Numbered from the stretch's first letter, positions 23,276 to 35,420 are shown. The stretch: DNA of 64,000 nt from Polyangium sp. 6x1 (GCF_029946515.1 NZ_JARZHH010000043.1:1-64000); one strand, 5' to 3'. Numbers and translations are program-made. Notes: generated from the letters alone by a model not told the origin.

Positions 23276-24586
23276 ATGAACTGGCACGAGCGTTTCGCCG
23301 ACAAGATCACGACAGCCGAAGGCGCCATACGCGCGATCCCGAAGGGGCGTCGCATCCTCATCGGCTCGGGCGCGGCCGAGCCGTCGCGGCTCGTCGAGGC
23401 GATGACCGAAAAAGGGACGCATCTCGAAGGCAACGAGATCGTCCACCTGCTCACGCTCGGCCCCGCGCCGTACGTGAAGCCGGGCCTCGAAAAACGCTTC
23501 CGCCACACGGCGTTTTTCATCGGCTCGAACGTGCGCGAGGCGGTGGCCGAGGGGCGCGCCGACTTCATGCCGGTCTTCCTCTCGGAGATCCCCGAGCTCA
23601 TCTGCTCGGGCCGCGTGAAGATCGACGTCGCGCTCGTCCAGGTCTCGCCGCCGGACGAGCACGGCTACGTGAGCCTCGGCGTCTCGGTCGACGTCGTGCG
23701 CGCCGCGATCGACACGGCCGATCTCGTGCTCGCCGAGGTGAACCCGCGCATGCCGCGGACCCACGGCGACTCGTTCTTGCACGTGGATCGGATCGCCCAC
23801 CTCGTGCCCGTCGACGACGAGCTGCCGGAGCGCGAGGTCGAGCCGCTCGACGACATCGACCGGGCGATCGGCCGCCACGTGGCGAGCCTCGTGCCGGACG
23901 GCGCGACGCTGCAGATGGGCATCGGCAAGATCCCGGACGCGTCGCTCGCCGCGCTCGAAGGGCACCACGATCTCGGCATCCACACGGAGATGTTCTCCGA
24001 CGGCGTGATGCACCTCGTGCAAAAGGGCGTGATCACCTGCCGCAAGAAGACGCTCTTGCCGGGGAAGATCGTGACCTCGTTCGTGATGGGCAGCCGCGCG
24101 CTCTACCGCTGGGTGCACGACAACCCGTTCGTGGAGATGCGCTCGTCGGGCTTCACGAACGACCCGTTCGTGATCGCGCGGAACGACCAGATGATCGCGA
24201 TCAACGCGGCGCTGGCGATCGATCTGACGGGCCAGGTCGCGGCCGACACGCTCGCCGGCCGGTTCTTCTCGGGCATCGGCGGCCAGGTGGATTTCATCCG
24301 CGGCGCGGCGCGGAGCCGCGGGGGCAAGCCGATCATCGCGATGCGCTCGACCGCGAAGAAGGGCACGGTGAGCCGCATCGCGGCGACGCTGGAGGCCGGC
24401 GCGGGCATCGTGACGAGCCGCGGCGACGTCCATTACGTGGTGACCGAGCACGGCATCGCGAATCTTTGGGGCAAAAACATTCGCCAGCGCGCGCTCGCGC
24501 TGATCGACATCGCGCACCCGGACCACCGCGCGGATCTGCTCGCGGCCGCGAAGCAGCGTCGCTACGTTTTCCTCGATCCCGCCTGA
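23276..24586 (+). CDS. Acetyl-CoA hydrolase/transferase family (4-hydroxybutyrate CoA-transferase-like)
   Basis: A 436-aa enzyme with both CoA-transferase halves. The N-terminal part has KGRRILIGSGAAEPSRLVEAM and VALVQVSPPDEHGYVSLG. The C-terminal part has the active-site glutamate context LGIHTEMFSDGVMHLV, MGSRALYRWVHDNPF, GQVDFIRGAARSRGG and YVVTEHGIANLWGKN. Such enzymes move CoA between acids, for example acetate and 4-hydroxybutyrate. The ATG at 23276 follows a GAGGA-containing leader. A GTG at 23255 overlapping the upstream stop would add seven residues. It is probably co-transcribed with the sugar kinase, although no metabolic link is evident. Confidence 0.88.
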   Translation: MNWHERFADKITTAEGAIRAIPKGRRILIGSGAAEPSRLVEAMTEKGTHLEGNEIVHLLTLGPAPYVKPGLEKRFRHTAFFIGSNVREAVAEGRADFMPVFLSEIPELICSGRVKIDVALVQVSPPDEHGYVSLGVSVDVVRAAIDTADLVLAEVNPRMPRTHGDSFLHVDRIAHLVPVDDELPEREVEPLDDIDRAIGRHVASLVPDGATLQMGIGKIPDASLAALEGHHDLGIHTEMFSDGVMHLVQKGVITCRKKTLLPGKIVTSFVMGSRALYRWVHDNPFVEMRSSGFTNDPFVIARNDQMIAINAALAIDLTGQVAADTLAGRFFSGIGGQVDFIRGAARSRGGKPIIAMRSTAKKGTVSRIAATLEAGAGIVTSRGDVHYVVTEHGIANLWGKNIRQRALALIDIAHPDHRADLLAAAKQRRYVFLDPA

Positions 24587-24622
24587 TTTCCCCTGCCTGG
24601 AGAGGCGCCGAACCCTGGAATT

Positions 24623-24639
24623 TGGCCCTCGCGGGGCCA
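24623..24639. other. Small inverted repeat upstream of the 155-aa secreted protein
   Basis: TGGCCC / GGGCCA arms around a five-base loop, in the 95-bp gap between the CoA-transferase and the next gene. It may end the upstream transcript; nothing more can be said. Confidence 0.3.
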
Positions 24640-24681
24640 TCCGTCTAGGCTCGGCGCACTTCCTGCTCGGCAGGGGATCAC

Positions 24682-25149
24682 ATGCGTGGAACAAGGCGAG
24701 CCATTCGTATTGCGGTGCTGTTCGCCGCGCTCGGGACGATGTCGGGGACGGTCGACGTGGCCTCTGCGGGCCAGGGGGATCCGCGCGGCCCGATCGACAC
24801 CGACGGCGACGGCGTCTCGGACATCTCGGACAATTGCCCGCGTATCGCGAATCCGTCTCAATCCGATTGCGACGGAGACGGGAGCGGCGACGTGTGTGAC
24901 GCGGCGAGCGTCATCTCCGAGCAAAAAGTGAACGTCACGCCCGACATGGACAGCTGCCTGCAGTACAAGTTTCACGGCTGCGCCGGGTCGAAACGGGCGA
25001 TGGTGCAATACCAGTGCCTCGCGCGCGGGACGTCCTGGACCGAGAATCGCTGGTGCACGAGCGGGCAGGTGCAGAGGAGCAACACGTCGAGTTTCCAGAC
25101 GTGGGAGTATTACCTCCGCACCGTGCCGTGGCCTTCGTGCGCGGAGTGA
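24682..25149 (+). CDS. Secreted thrombospondin type-3 (calcium-binding) repeat protein
   Basis: A 155-aa protein with a signal peptide (IAVLFAALGTMSGTV, likely cleavage after ASA near residue 29). It has Asp-rich calcium-binding repeats: DTDGDGVSDISDNCP then SDCDGDGSGDVCD (about 39-73), the thrombospondin type-3/OmpA-linker pattern. The C-terminal 80 residues have paired cysteines and many aromatics (CLQYKFHGCAG, ENRWCTSGQ, WEYYLRTVPWPSC) and may be a small disulfide-bonded domain. The exported location is inferred. It faces the next gene with only nine bases between stops. Confidence 0.75.
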   Translation: MRGTRRAIRIAVLFAALGTMSGTVDVASAGQGDPRGPIDTDGDGVSDISDNCPRIANPSQSDCDGDGSGDVCDAASVISEQKVNVTPDMDSCLQYKFHGCAGSKRAMVQYQCLARGTSWTENRWCTSGQVQRSNTSSFQTWEYYLRTVPWPSCAE

Positions 25150-25158
25150 ATCCTTGAA

Positions 25159-26571
25159 TCAGGGCCCGGGGACGATGTCCGCGGGCGTGATCGATTGCAT
25201 GTGCCAGCCGCCCATGGCGCCGCCGAACGCGCCGGGCTCGGCGCTCGCGTTTTCCACGTTGTGAAGGCCCGGGGCGGGGCAGCCGAGGCCGGCCGCGCCG
25301 AGGTCGATGCCGAGGCGGAAATCGCGATCGGCGGGCGAGAAGAAGTCCGGATCGAGGATCACGTTGCCCGCCTCCTCGCCGAAGTCGACAAGTTCGCCGA
25401 TGTTGTCGACATCGAAGAAGACATTGCAACGAATACGCCCGGTCTGGGGGTACTGCTCCTTGACGCCGACGCTCGACTTGACGACGACATTGTTGAGGAT
25501 GTCGAGGTAAGCGGAATGGCCGGCGATGGCGAGCTGGGTGTTGTCGTAAAAGACGTTGCTGGCGACGAGCGCGTAGTCATTCAGATAACCGCCGGCGAAG
25601 GCCACGCGGTTGCCGACGAAGATGTTGTTGTGGATGACGCCGCGGGCGTGGAAATAGAACATCACGCCGATGTCGTTGCCATCGATGATGTTCTGCGTGA
25701 TCTGGATGCTCGTCTCCGCGCAGGCGGTAGGGTTCCCGAGCGTGTCGGCGAACGAATCGTGGCCATCGCCGTAGATGGCGGCGCGATACCAGTTGCCGCC
25801 GCACAGCAAGGGATCTTCGGGTTGCGCGCAGCCCTGGCCCTGCCCGACGTTGCGTAGGGTGAAGCCGCGGACGACGACGTCCCCGGCGCCGGTGATATCG
25901 ATGAGGTTCTCGGGCAAGCCGTCGCCGTCGAGGACGGTCTGCCAGGCGCCCGCGCCGACGAGGCGAACGCCGGAGCGAAGGCGAAGGTGCTCGTGATAGG
26001 TGCCCGGGTGGACGAAGACTCGGTCGCCGGGCGCGGCGGCGTCGATCGCGGCCTGGATCGTGGCGAACTCGTTCGGGACTTCGAGGACCTCGGGGATCCC
26101 CTGCCCGATCGACGGCAAGCAATCCGAGGTCGCGCCGTGCGATTCGAAGAGGGCGCCCTGGGTGCCGAGGAGGGAGTACGCAAGGACCCCGGCGCCCTCG
26201 AACGGGAGGGTGATCGAGGTGGTATCGGCGGAGACCGGGAGAATCTGTTCGACGGCGGGTTTGTCCGGGAAGAGGCGGACGATATCGAGGACGCCGTCGC
26301 GCCCCTGGAGGACGTCCGCGAGGGGGACGGTGATTTCGGTGAAGGCGGGTGGGATTTGGGGATCGGGGCCAGGTGGATTCGACCCGGGCCCGCCCGCCTC
26401 GCCAGAGAACCCGCCCCCGCCCCCCTCGCCCGAGGACCCGCCTCCGCCCCCATCACCAGAGGGGCCCGCGCCAGAGGACCCGCCCCCGGTGACGGTGACG
26501 CCGCAGCCGGCAGAGGCGAGCGCGAGAGACGTGAGGAGGACTACGACGGAAGGACGTGAAAGGATAAGCAT
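25159..26571 (-). CDS. Lipoprotein with right-handed parallel beta-helix
   Basis: A 470-aa protein. The signal peptide ends ASAGC (lipobox near residue 23), then comes a Gly/Ser-rich linker (about 28-70). A beta-helix region starts at ATIQAAIDAAAPGDRVFVHPGTYHEHL, the usual entry turn of pectate-lyase-like and nitrous-oxide-type beta-helix folds. It continues with repeated Asn-rich rungs (IVIRGFTL-like, QNIIDGNDIGVM, VIHNNIFVGNRV, VASNVFYDN, LDILNNVVVKS). Such proteins often bind or cleave polysaccharides. No catalytic Lys/Arg set of a pectate lyase is evident, so binding or structural function is equally likely. Confidence 0.8.
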   Translation of the reverse strand: MLILSRPSVVVLLTSLALASAGCGVTVTGGGSSGAGPSGDGGGGGSSGEGGGGGFSGEAGGPGSNPPGPDPQIPPAFTEITVPLADVLQGRDGVLDIVRLFPDKPAVEQILPVSADTTSITLPFEGAGVLAYSLLGTQGALFESHGATSDCLPSIGQGIPEVLEVPNEFATIQAAIDAAAPGDRVFVHPGTYHEHLRLRSGVRLVGAGAWQTVLDGDGLPENLIDITGAGDVVVRGFTLRNVGQGQGCAQPEDPLLCGGNWYRAAIYGDGHDSFADTLGNPTACAETSIQITQNIIDGNDIGVMFYFHARGVIHNNIFVGNRVAFAGGYLNDYALVASNVFYDNTQLAIAGHSAYLDILNNVVVKSSVGVKEQYPQTGRIRCNVFFDVDNIGELVDFGEEAGNVILDPDFFSPADRDFRLGIDLGAAGLGCPAPGLHNVENASAEPGAFGGAMGGWHMQSITPADIVPGP

Positions 26572-26594
26572 GCGGTCAGGGTAACACAGCGGGC

Positions 26595-27281
26595 TCAGGC
26601 GGGGGCGCTGGCCTCGTCAGTCTTCTTGGCGCGCGTCTTCTTCTTGGCTGGGGCCGCTCTCTCGAAGAGCGCCGCATGGAGGCCGCGGTGTCCTTCGTCC
26701 TCGGCCGCCTTGGCTCCGCGCTTGAGGCTCGCGAAGGCCGTCTCCCAGGCCTGCTCCAGCGCATCGCGCTTCGCGATCGCGTCCGCGCGGGTCTTTTCGA
26801 GCTTGGCGATGGGCTTGAGGGCGGCTTCGACCTTGCGGGCGGCATTGCCGACTGCCTTCGCGGCGTCGAGGCTTTGCTGGGAGTAGGAAGCTTTCTTCTT
26901 GAGGATGGCTTTCTCGAGACCGAGGAGGATCTTGGCCTCCTTGGCGTACCCGGTCTCCTTGACCTTGTTCGGCGCGGGCGCGCCGAGGGGCTTGAACGGG
27001 TTCTGGCGGGGCAGCCCATCGGCAGGCAGCGCGCTCGCGAGGGCATCGACCGAAGCGTCCTGGTCGACGTCGGCCTCGGCGACCTTCTCCTGCTGCGCGC
27101 GCAGAGCGTCGCTCGCCTTTCGTGCGGCGGCGTCGGTGGCGCTGTAGTCGGCGTGGACCTTCTGGAATGCGGCGACCCGCGCAGCGATCGGGGCCGTATC
27201 GATGGCTGCGGCGGCGCTGAGAACGGCGTCGCCGGCTTCGATCCGTGTCCCGGGGCTGCCGCCGCTCTGGATGGTGGGCAT
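26595..27281 (-). CDS. Hypothetical coiled-coil protein, 228 aa
   Basis: Starts at an ATG with an excellent GGAGG six bases upstream. No signal peptide. It is mainly helical: ARVAAFQKVHADYSATDAAARKA, then AKEAKILLGLEKAILKKKAS, then a long Lys/Ala/Glu coiled coil (about 130-200). It ends in a basic tail (KKKTRAKKTDEASAPA) resembling histone-H1-like or other nucleic-acid-binding tails. The family is not recognised. Upstream lies a tandem-repeat region. Confidence 0.7.
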   Translation of the reverse strand: MPTIQSGGSPGTRIEAGDAVLSAAAAIDTAPIAARVAAFQKVHADYSATDAAARKASDALRAQQEKVAEADVDQDASVDALASALPADGLPRQNPFKPLGAPAPNKVKETGYAKEAKILLGLEKAILKKKASYSQQSLDAAKAVGNAARKVEAALKPIAKLEKTRADAIAKRDALEQAWETAFASLKRGAKAAEDEGHRGLHAALFERAAPAKKKTRAKKTDEASAPA

Positions 27282-27365
27282 GGGTTCCTCCGAACGTATC
27301 AGGGGTGTTCGGATTGGAACGGATCGGGGGAACTGGCGCAAGAGGGTTTTGGGGGCGGCGTCCCG

Positions 27366-27565
27366 GGCCGCCCCGTACCCGATCCGGGCGGGAGGAATCG
27401 CGCTTCGGGAGGCCCGGTACCCGATCCGAACGCTTTGGCGCCCCCCGGGAGGTCCGGTACCCGATCCGAACGCTGCGCCTCCGCCTTCCGGAGCGCCCGG
27501 CCCCCGCTCGGAACGCTGAGGATCACCAACCGGGCCCGCAGGTACCCGATCCAAGCGCTGAGGCT
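27366..27565. repeat. Degenerate ~42-bp tandem repeats containing GGTACCCGATCC
   Basis: The block GTACCCGATCC recurs at about 27375, 27417, 27457 and 27542, followed by GAACGCT or AAGCGCT in three copies. A decayed copy (GCTCGGAACGCT) sits near 27506 in register. Spacing is 40-43 bases. It lies between two minus-strand genes, in a 287-bp gap otherwise without a visible gene. It shares the GGTAC box and unit length with the array at 1399-1699, so the two may be related. Confidence 0.7.
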
Positions 27566-27568
27566 CGC

Positions 27569-28159
27569 CTATTGAGCCTTGGGGTTCGTCAACAAGAACC
27601 CGTGAAGAACGGGCGCGGCGAGGATGGATGCCCAAGCCTGTCGATAAGGCCATGTCTGGAGCGGGTCGTGCACGAGGGCCACGAGCTCCCTTTGCTTCGG
27701 CGACTTGGCCTTCGTTTTCTTCGTGGAGAACTCATTGAAAAGCACACGAAAATTTCGCGCGATGATCCAGTGGCGAGGATTGTTGCCATCCTCGTTCCAG
27801 TAAGAGATCAACAAGACCAGAAGGTACTTCTCCGAGTAGCTCAACAGGTTTGCCGTTTGCTCTGCCACGAGCGTCTGGACTTTATCGCGAGACGTTTTCT
27901 CGACCACGAGCTTCTGAACTTCATCGCGAGACCTAAGTTCCTCGGCTCGCTTGCCAACCAGACTCGCAATGGCAAGACCCATCGGCTCCGGATCTATTCC
28001 CTTTTCCCGTGACCACCCCTTGCGCAGCTCGGGCTCGGGTACCCCCAGACCCAACCAATCCCGGACCATGCGCAGACACGCGAGACCGCAATCCATGTCA
28101 CCGCTTTGCGTGTGATGGGTGAAGTCACTCCCGTCTGCACCCCCCTGTCCTTTTCCCAT
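27569..28159 (-). CDS. Stand-alone C39-like (papain-fold) cysteine protease
   Basis: A 196-aa protein. The ATG at 28159 is chosen because GGGAGGAGG precedes it; a longer start at 28180 is less likely. The N-terminus THHTQSGDMDCGLACLRMVR has the Gln and catalytic Cys of C39/C39-like peptidases, which are also found in the bacterial relatives of GUCD1 (Guanylate_cyc_2). The His is in RHWIIARN and the acidic residue in LVALVHDP, completing a Cys-His-Asp arrangement. There is no signal peptide and no transporter domain, so it is not a bacteriocin exporter. The middle (about 75-110) is a charged helix. The substrate is unknown. Confidence 0.6.
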   Translation of the reverse strand: MGKGQGGADGSDFTHHTQSGDMDCGLACLRMVRDWLGLGVPEPELRKGWSREKGIDPEPMGLAIASLVGKRAEELRSRDEVQKLVVEKTSRDKVQTLVAEQTANLLSYSEKYLLVLLISYWNEDGNNPRHWIIARNFRVLFNEFSTKKTKAKSPKQRELVALVHDPLQTWPYRQAWASILAAPVLHGFLLTNPKAQ

Positions 28160-28240
28160 GCCTCCTCCCGAATCGTGCACGACGCCTCACCCTACCACGG
28201 GACGTCCTCCCCTCCCCCACCCAGGTTATCCTCCCCCCTC

Positions 28241-28999
28241 GTGAACGACCCCACCGCCCTGCTCCGCAACGGCATCGGCATCGGCGTCCCCGCCCTCATC
28301 GCCTTGGCGTATGCCGCCGCGTCGTTCCGTGAATCGCAGCGCATCCGCCGCGAAAATGAGCGGCGCGCCGAGATCGGAAGCGAGGTCCGCGCGCCCGGTG
28401 ATCTCAGCCCGGGCCTCGCGCGCCTCCGCGTCCGCGTCGTCGACGCTGGCGGCGCCCAGCTCGTCAACCTCGGCACCTCCGCCGAGACCGCCGACAACCT
28501 CTCGGGCGCGCCCGAGCTCGACACGGCGAGCGTCCTGCTCACGGACGACGGCGGCCGCTCGTTTCGAATGCCCGCCGAAAAGCGCCTCAAGGTCCACTCG
28601 TTCGGCGGCGCGCGTCGCAACCTGACCGAGTCCGTGACCCGCGAGGACGGGGGCGTCCAGCAGCGCTTCTCCTTCGAGGTCGCCCCCACGCAGAGCTTCG
28701 TCCTCACCTGCGCGCTCCCCGAGGCCTTGGCCGCGAGCCATCCCTTCCGGAACACCGACGAGGCGATCGAGCTCCTCCCGGCCGGCGGCAAACGATTCGA
28801 GCTCAACGCTCCGCCGGAGACCGTCCAGACGAGCGGCGTCGGCTGCATCGTCTACCCGTGCCTCGGGGTAGCGGCCGTCGCCGCCACGGTCCCCGAGAGC
28901 ACGGGATGGCAGATCGGTGGGTGGGTCTTGTGGCTGATGTGTGTCCTGCTCGGGCTCGTCGGACGCTCGGTCGCGAACGACACCCTCCCGCAGGCGTAG
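28241..28999 (+). CDS. Membrane protein of unknown function, 252 aa
   Basis: The chosen GTG start gives an N-terminal membrane helix (GIGIGVPALIALAYAAASF) followed by a basic amphipathic stretch (RESQRIRRENERRAE). A beta-rich central domain (about 45-195) contains RLRVRVVDAGGAQLVNLG, VLLTDDGGRSFRMP and RFSFEVAPTQSFVLTC. A second hydrophobic segment lies near the C-terminus (GWVLWLMCVLLGLVG). No family is recognised. The frame stays open upstream into the divergent C39-like gene, so the start is uncertain. It converges on the efflux operon with 21 bases between stops. Confidence 0.65.
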   Translation: MNDPTALLRNGIGIGVPALIALAYAAASFRESQRIRRENERRAEIGSEVRAPGDLSPGLARLRVRVVDAGGAQLVNLGTSAETADNLSGAPELDTASVLLTDDGGRSFRMPAEKRLKVHSFGGARRNLTESVTREDGGVQQRFSFEVAPTQSFVLTCALPEALAASHPFRNTDEAIELLPAGGKRFELNAPPETVQTSGVGCIVYPCLGVAAVAATVPESTGWQIGGWVLWLMCVLLGLVGRSVANDTLPQA

Positions 29000-29020
29000 A
29001 GGCGAGGCGGGACGGTTACG

Positions 29021-32215
<3,195 letters not shown>

Positions 32216-32217
32216 GG

Positions 32218-33450
32218 TTACTTCGCTCCGGGCGCGTTGGCGACGTTCACGTCGGCGCCATCCTGCAAGAGGTCGACACGCTCGATGGCGACCTCGTCGT
32301 TCGGACCGATGTTGCCGTGGATCTCGACCTCACCGTCGATCTCGCGGCCGAGCGTGACGATGCGCTCGATGACGCGGCTGCCCGAACGAACGAAGACGCG
32401 GCTCGCGCTGCCGCTCGATCCGACGGCGGCGCGGGGGACGAAGATCGCGTTCGTGTCGGCCTCGCCGAGCTCGACATACGCGCGCGCGAAGTAGCCGGGC
32501 TTGAGCTGGCCGTCCGCGTTCGTGACCTCGGCCTCGATCGGCAGCGTGCGCGACTGCGCCTTGAGGCTCGCGCCCACGCGCTTCACGAGGCCCTTGAAGC
32601 TCTTGCCCGGGTGCGCGGAGACGGTGAGCGTCACCTCCTTGCCGACGGTGACCTTCGACGCCTCCGTCTCCGGGACGTCGATGCGCAGCCGCAGCGTCTC
32701 GTCGCGCACGACGACGGCGACGACCTTGCCCATCGGCGCGAACTCGCCGACCGTGGCGCGGCGCTCGGCGACGGCGCCGTCGAAGGGCGCGCGGATGCTC
32801 GTGTCGGCGACCGATTTGCGCGCGAGGTTCGCCTGGGACTGCGCGGCCGCGAGGCCTGCCCAGCCTTGCGCCGCGCCGTTCAGCGCGCCCTCGTACTGCG
32901 CGCGCGCCTGCTCGGCGCGCGATCGCGCCTGATCCCACTGGGAGGCCGAGATCGATCCGCCCTCGTAGAGCTTCTTCGTCCGATCGGCCTCGGACACGGC
33001 GAGGTCCATGTTCTCCTTGGCGGCGCGGACCTCGGCCACGTTGTTCGGATCGAACTTCTGGCCCGCCTTCACGCCGAGCTTGGCCAATGCCTGGGTCGCG
33101 GACGCGTCGGCGGCTTGTGCGCGCAGGGCCGGATCGCGGCTGTCGAGCTGCACGAGGATGTCGCCCTTCTTCACGCGCGTGCCGACGTCGATTTCGACCT
33201 TCGTGACGATGCCGGAGGTCGCGGCGGCGACCTCGCTGGTCTCGTCGGCGGCGAGCGTGCCGGTCAGCTCGAGCGTGGGCGACAGCTTGCGCTCGGTGAC
33301 CTTCGCGAACTTCACCGCCGGCGTGGGCTCGGCGGTGGCGCTCTCCGCGGGTTTGGCCTTCTGCTCTGCGTTCTTCTTGGCGCACGAGGGCGTGAGCGAA
33401 AGAAGCAGCGCGAGCGCGGCGACGTACGCGGATTGATCAAGACGCATCAT
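32218..33450 (-). CDS. RND efflux periplasmic adaptor (membrane fusion protein)
   Basis: A 410-aa lipoprotein-type adaptor. The signal peptide ends LTPSC near residue 23. Its barrel/lipoyl segments ([39 protein letters not shown]) flank an alpha-helical hairpin (about 115-205). A second lipoyl half ([19 protein letters not shown]) and a beta-barrel and membrane-proximal domain follow. It links the inner-membrane pump to an outer-membrane channel. The first ATG overlaps the TetR stop by four bases (ATGA), with GGAG upstream; the second ATG at 33447 is equally plausible. Confidence 0.92.
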   Translation of the reverse strand: MMRLDQSAYVAALALLLSLTPSCAKKNAEQKAKPAESATAEPTPAVKFAKVTERKLSPTLELTGTLAADETSEVAAATSGIVTKVEIDVGTRVKKGDILVQLDSRDPALRAQAADASATQALAKLGVKAGQKFDPNNVAEVRAAKENMDLAVSEADRTKKLYEGGSISASQWDQARSRAEQARAQYEGALNGAAQGWAGLAAAQSQANLARKSVADTSIRAPFDGAVAERRATVGEFAPMGKVVAVVVRDETLRLRIDVPETEASKVTVGKEVTLTVSAHPGKSFKGLVKRVGASLKAQSRTLPIEAEVTNADGQLKPGYFARAYVELGEADTNAIFVPRAAVGSSGSASRVFVRSGSRVIERIVTLGREIDGEVEIHGNIGPNDEVAIERVDLLQDGADVNVANAPGAK

Positions 33451-34136
33451 CGTTCTCCAAGATCGCTTTCATCACGCGGGCGCCCGGGGCGATCGGCCCT
33501 GCCCGCGCCGTTCAAATAAAGGTCCACCAGAAGCGAAGCTTCGGCTTCGAGGTCGGGATGGCTCTGCTCCATGACCATGCTGATCGAGGAGGAGCGGATC
33601 AGGCCGCCGAGCACGCGCGCGAGCGGCACGGGATCCATGGGCCGGAGCGCGCCGCACTGGATCCCATCGTTCACGAGGGTGAGCATCGTGGCGCGAAGCT
33701 TCTCGAAGTGCGCCACGGCCTTTTCCTTGAGGATGTTCGAGGCCGAGGCCGTGCCCTTCGCAAAGAGCCCGCAGTCGAGCGCGACCTGATGGAAGTCGCG
33801 GTGCGCGTCGACGAACTGCAGCGTGCGGATGACGCAGCACGTCAGTTTCTGGTCAAAGGGTTCGGGATCGGCGGGCTGCGGGCTGAGGCTCCCGATCATC
33901 TGCTCGAGCCGCACCTCGAGCAACGCGTGGAGCACGTCTTCTTTCTGCTCGAAGTGGTTGTAGACGGTGCCCACGGCGATTCGCGCGTGGTCGGCGATGT
34001 CCTGGATGCGCGCGCCGTGGAAGCCCTGCTTGGCGAAGACGTGCTCGGCGGCGTCGAGGATCGCGTTACGGAAGAGCGCCTTGGCCTCGTCGCGTCGACG
34101 TGGCAGCGGCGTTCGTCGTGCAGACGAGTTGCTCAC
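33447..34136 (-). CDS. TetR/AcrR-family regulator of the left efflux operon
   Basis: A 229-aa protein with an N-terminal TetR helix-turn-helix (AILDAAEHVFAKQGFHGAR, IQDIADHARIAVGTVYNHF) and a helical ligand-binding C-terminal domain that includes ALDCGLFAKGT and PLARVLGGLIRSSS. It starts at a GTG. It is first in a tetR-adaptor-pump operon joined by start/stop overlaps, so it likely represses its own operon. The best operator candidate is a TTAGCTAA-centred palindrome in the 86-bp gap upstream. Confidence 0.9.
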   Translation of the reverse strand: MSNSSARRTPLPRRRDEAKALFRNAILDAAEHVFAKQGFHGARIQDIADHARIAVGTVYNHFEQKEDVLHALLEVRLEQMIGSLSPQPADPEPFDQKLTCCVIRTLQFVDAHRDFHQVALDCGLFAKGTASASNILKEKAVAHFEKLRATMLTLVNDGIQCGALRPMDPVPLARVLGGLIRSSSISMVMEQSHPDLEAEASLLVDLYLNGAGRADRPGRPRDESDLGER

Positions 34137-34203
34137 GGGATGAACCGTCGCTCATCTTTTGAACGTGCGCAACGACCTCGCAAGAAATGTCGAGATCGAG
34201 AGG

Positions 34204-34213
34204 GTTAGCTAAC
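34204..34213. promoter_or_regulatory. Palindrome GTTAGCTAAC, candidate TetR operator
   Basis: A perfect 10-base palindrome in the otherwise GC-rich gap upstream of the left efflux operon. It is short for a TetR operator, so confidence is low. Confidence 0.3.
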
Positions 34214-34222
34214 GAGGCAGGG

Positions 34223-35308
34223 TCACGACGAGGCGGGGCGTCGACGGCGCGCTCGTGAAACAGACCACATCACTCCGAGGAGTCCGAGCCCCGCGATCCC
34301 CGAGCGCGCGTCGCCGGGAGCGCCGACTGCGCAGGACGCGTCATCGCCGCTGCTGCCGCCGCTTCCGCCCGCGCCTCCGTTTCCGGCTGCGCCGCCGCTT
34401 CCGCCCGCGCCGCCGTTTCCGCCGCCGCTTCCGCCGCTTCCGCCGCTTCCGCCGCCGCCTCCGCTTCCGTCGCAGGCGCCGCCGGGGAGGATGTCCGCCG
34501 TGGTCCACATCGGCTCGTCGGGGGTCCACTGCGGCGCCATGCCGGGCGGATCGACGCGCACGTGGCAAGGCAGCGAGACCACACTGGATCCGCCGGATTG
34601 TCCCGCGGCGTCGTGGGTCGTCACGCGGAACGTGAAGGCCGTCGCCGGCTCGGCGCCAGCGAGCTCCAGGGCGAGCTTGTAGAACCGGATCGCGCTGCCG
34701 GCGAACAGCGACCGCGAGAATGCGAGGTCCTGCATCGCCGCGTCCCGGAACGCCTCGACGCGCCACACCTCGGGCGCCGCGCCGTCTGCCGCGTCGTCCG
34801 CGTCGACGTGCAGAAAATACGCGAGATCACTGTCGCTCTGGCAATCGCCGCCGCTCGACTTGAAATCGGGGTAGTCGTAGACGTCGAAGCTCAGGCTCTT
34901 CACGGGCGCGGGCGCCGTCGTGTCCGGCGCGCTCGTCGTGAACACAATCGATTTCGGTTCACACGTCTCGCCCGGGGTGCAGAAATCGCCGGCCACCTTC
35001 ACGACCTGTCCGACCGACGGGGTCGGGTCGATGCGCACGACGAACCCGCCGAGCCCCTTCAGCACCTCGTCCGCGACCGGCACGAGCGACGCGGGGTTGC
35101 CGTCGACGGTGACCGTGACCGCATCGAGGGAGATCGAATGACCTGAAAAGAACAACGCCGCGTTCATGGGGTACGTTGCCCCGTTCTCGGGGATGTGGTT
35201 GGAAAGGCCCGGCAGCGGCGGCGGGCAGGCGCGGGCAGGCTGTGGGGCAGCGACTGCGACGAGGGCAGCCGCGGCGAGACCAAGCGACAAACGGGGGAGC
35301 ATACGCAT
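34223..35308 (-). CDS. Exported surface protein with Gly/Ser linker and MYXO-CTERM-like tail
   Basis: A 361-aa protein from an ATG behind AGGAGG. The signal peptide (SLGLAAAALVAVAAPQPARA) is followed by Ig-like segments: PENGATYPMNAALFFSG, AVTVTVDGNPASLVPV and a second Fn3-like half with SLSFDVYDYPDF and FTFRVTTHDAAGQSGG. A pure Gly/Ser/Ala linker runs about 290-325. The C-terminus has Ser-Cys (SCAVGAPG), a hydrophobic helix (IAGLGLLGVMWSV) and a basic end (RARRRRPASS). This is the layout of MYXO-CTERM sorting tails processed by myxosortase. It lies between two outward-facing efflux operons; no functional link is evident. Confidence 0.75.
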   Translation of the reverse strand: MRMLPRLSLGLAAAALVAVAAPQPARACPPPLPGLSNHIPENGATYPMNAALFFSGHSISLDAVTVTVDGNPASLVPVADEVLKGLGGFVVRIDPTPSVGQVVKVAGDFCTPGETCEPKSIVFTTSAPDTTAPAPVKSLSFDVYDYPDFKSSGGDCQSDSDLAYFLHVDADDAADGAAPEVWRVEAFRDAAMQDLAFSRSLFAGSAIRFYKLALELAGAEPATAFTFRVTTHDAAGQSGGSSVVSLPCHVRVDPPGMAPQWTPDEPMWTTADILPGGACDGSGGGGGSGGSGGSGGGNGGAGGSGGAAGNGGAGGSGGSSGDDASCAVGAPGDARSGIAGLGLLGVMWSVSRARRRRPASS

Positions 35309-35403
35309 GGAAAGCCTCCTCGGAGAAGCAAGGACGCCCCATGGTAGCGCGGAAGCCGAGGGGGCCCGAGCCCTCTTGACCGGCAGGGCCCATCCCCCCA
35401 TAG

Positions 35404-35417
35404 TGACCGACCGGTCA
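35404..35417. promoter_or_regulatory. TetR-type operator, site 1 (TGACCG-AC-CGGTCA)
   Basis: A perfect 6-2-6 palindrome ending three bases before the ATG of the right-hand tetR gene. Binding there would block ribosome or polymerase access, which fits autorepression. The same arms recur at 36041-36054. Confidence 0.7.
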
Positions 35418-35420
35418 GTA

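Noticed and set aside
27245-28012. Plus-strand ORF of 255 aa across the second repeat array
   Set aside because: First part is repeat-derived and the rest antisense to the C39-like protease, which has a strong ribosome site and catalytic motifs.
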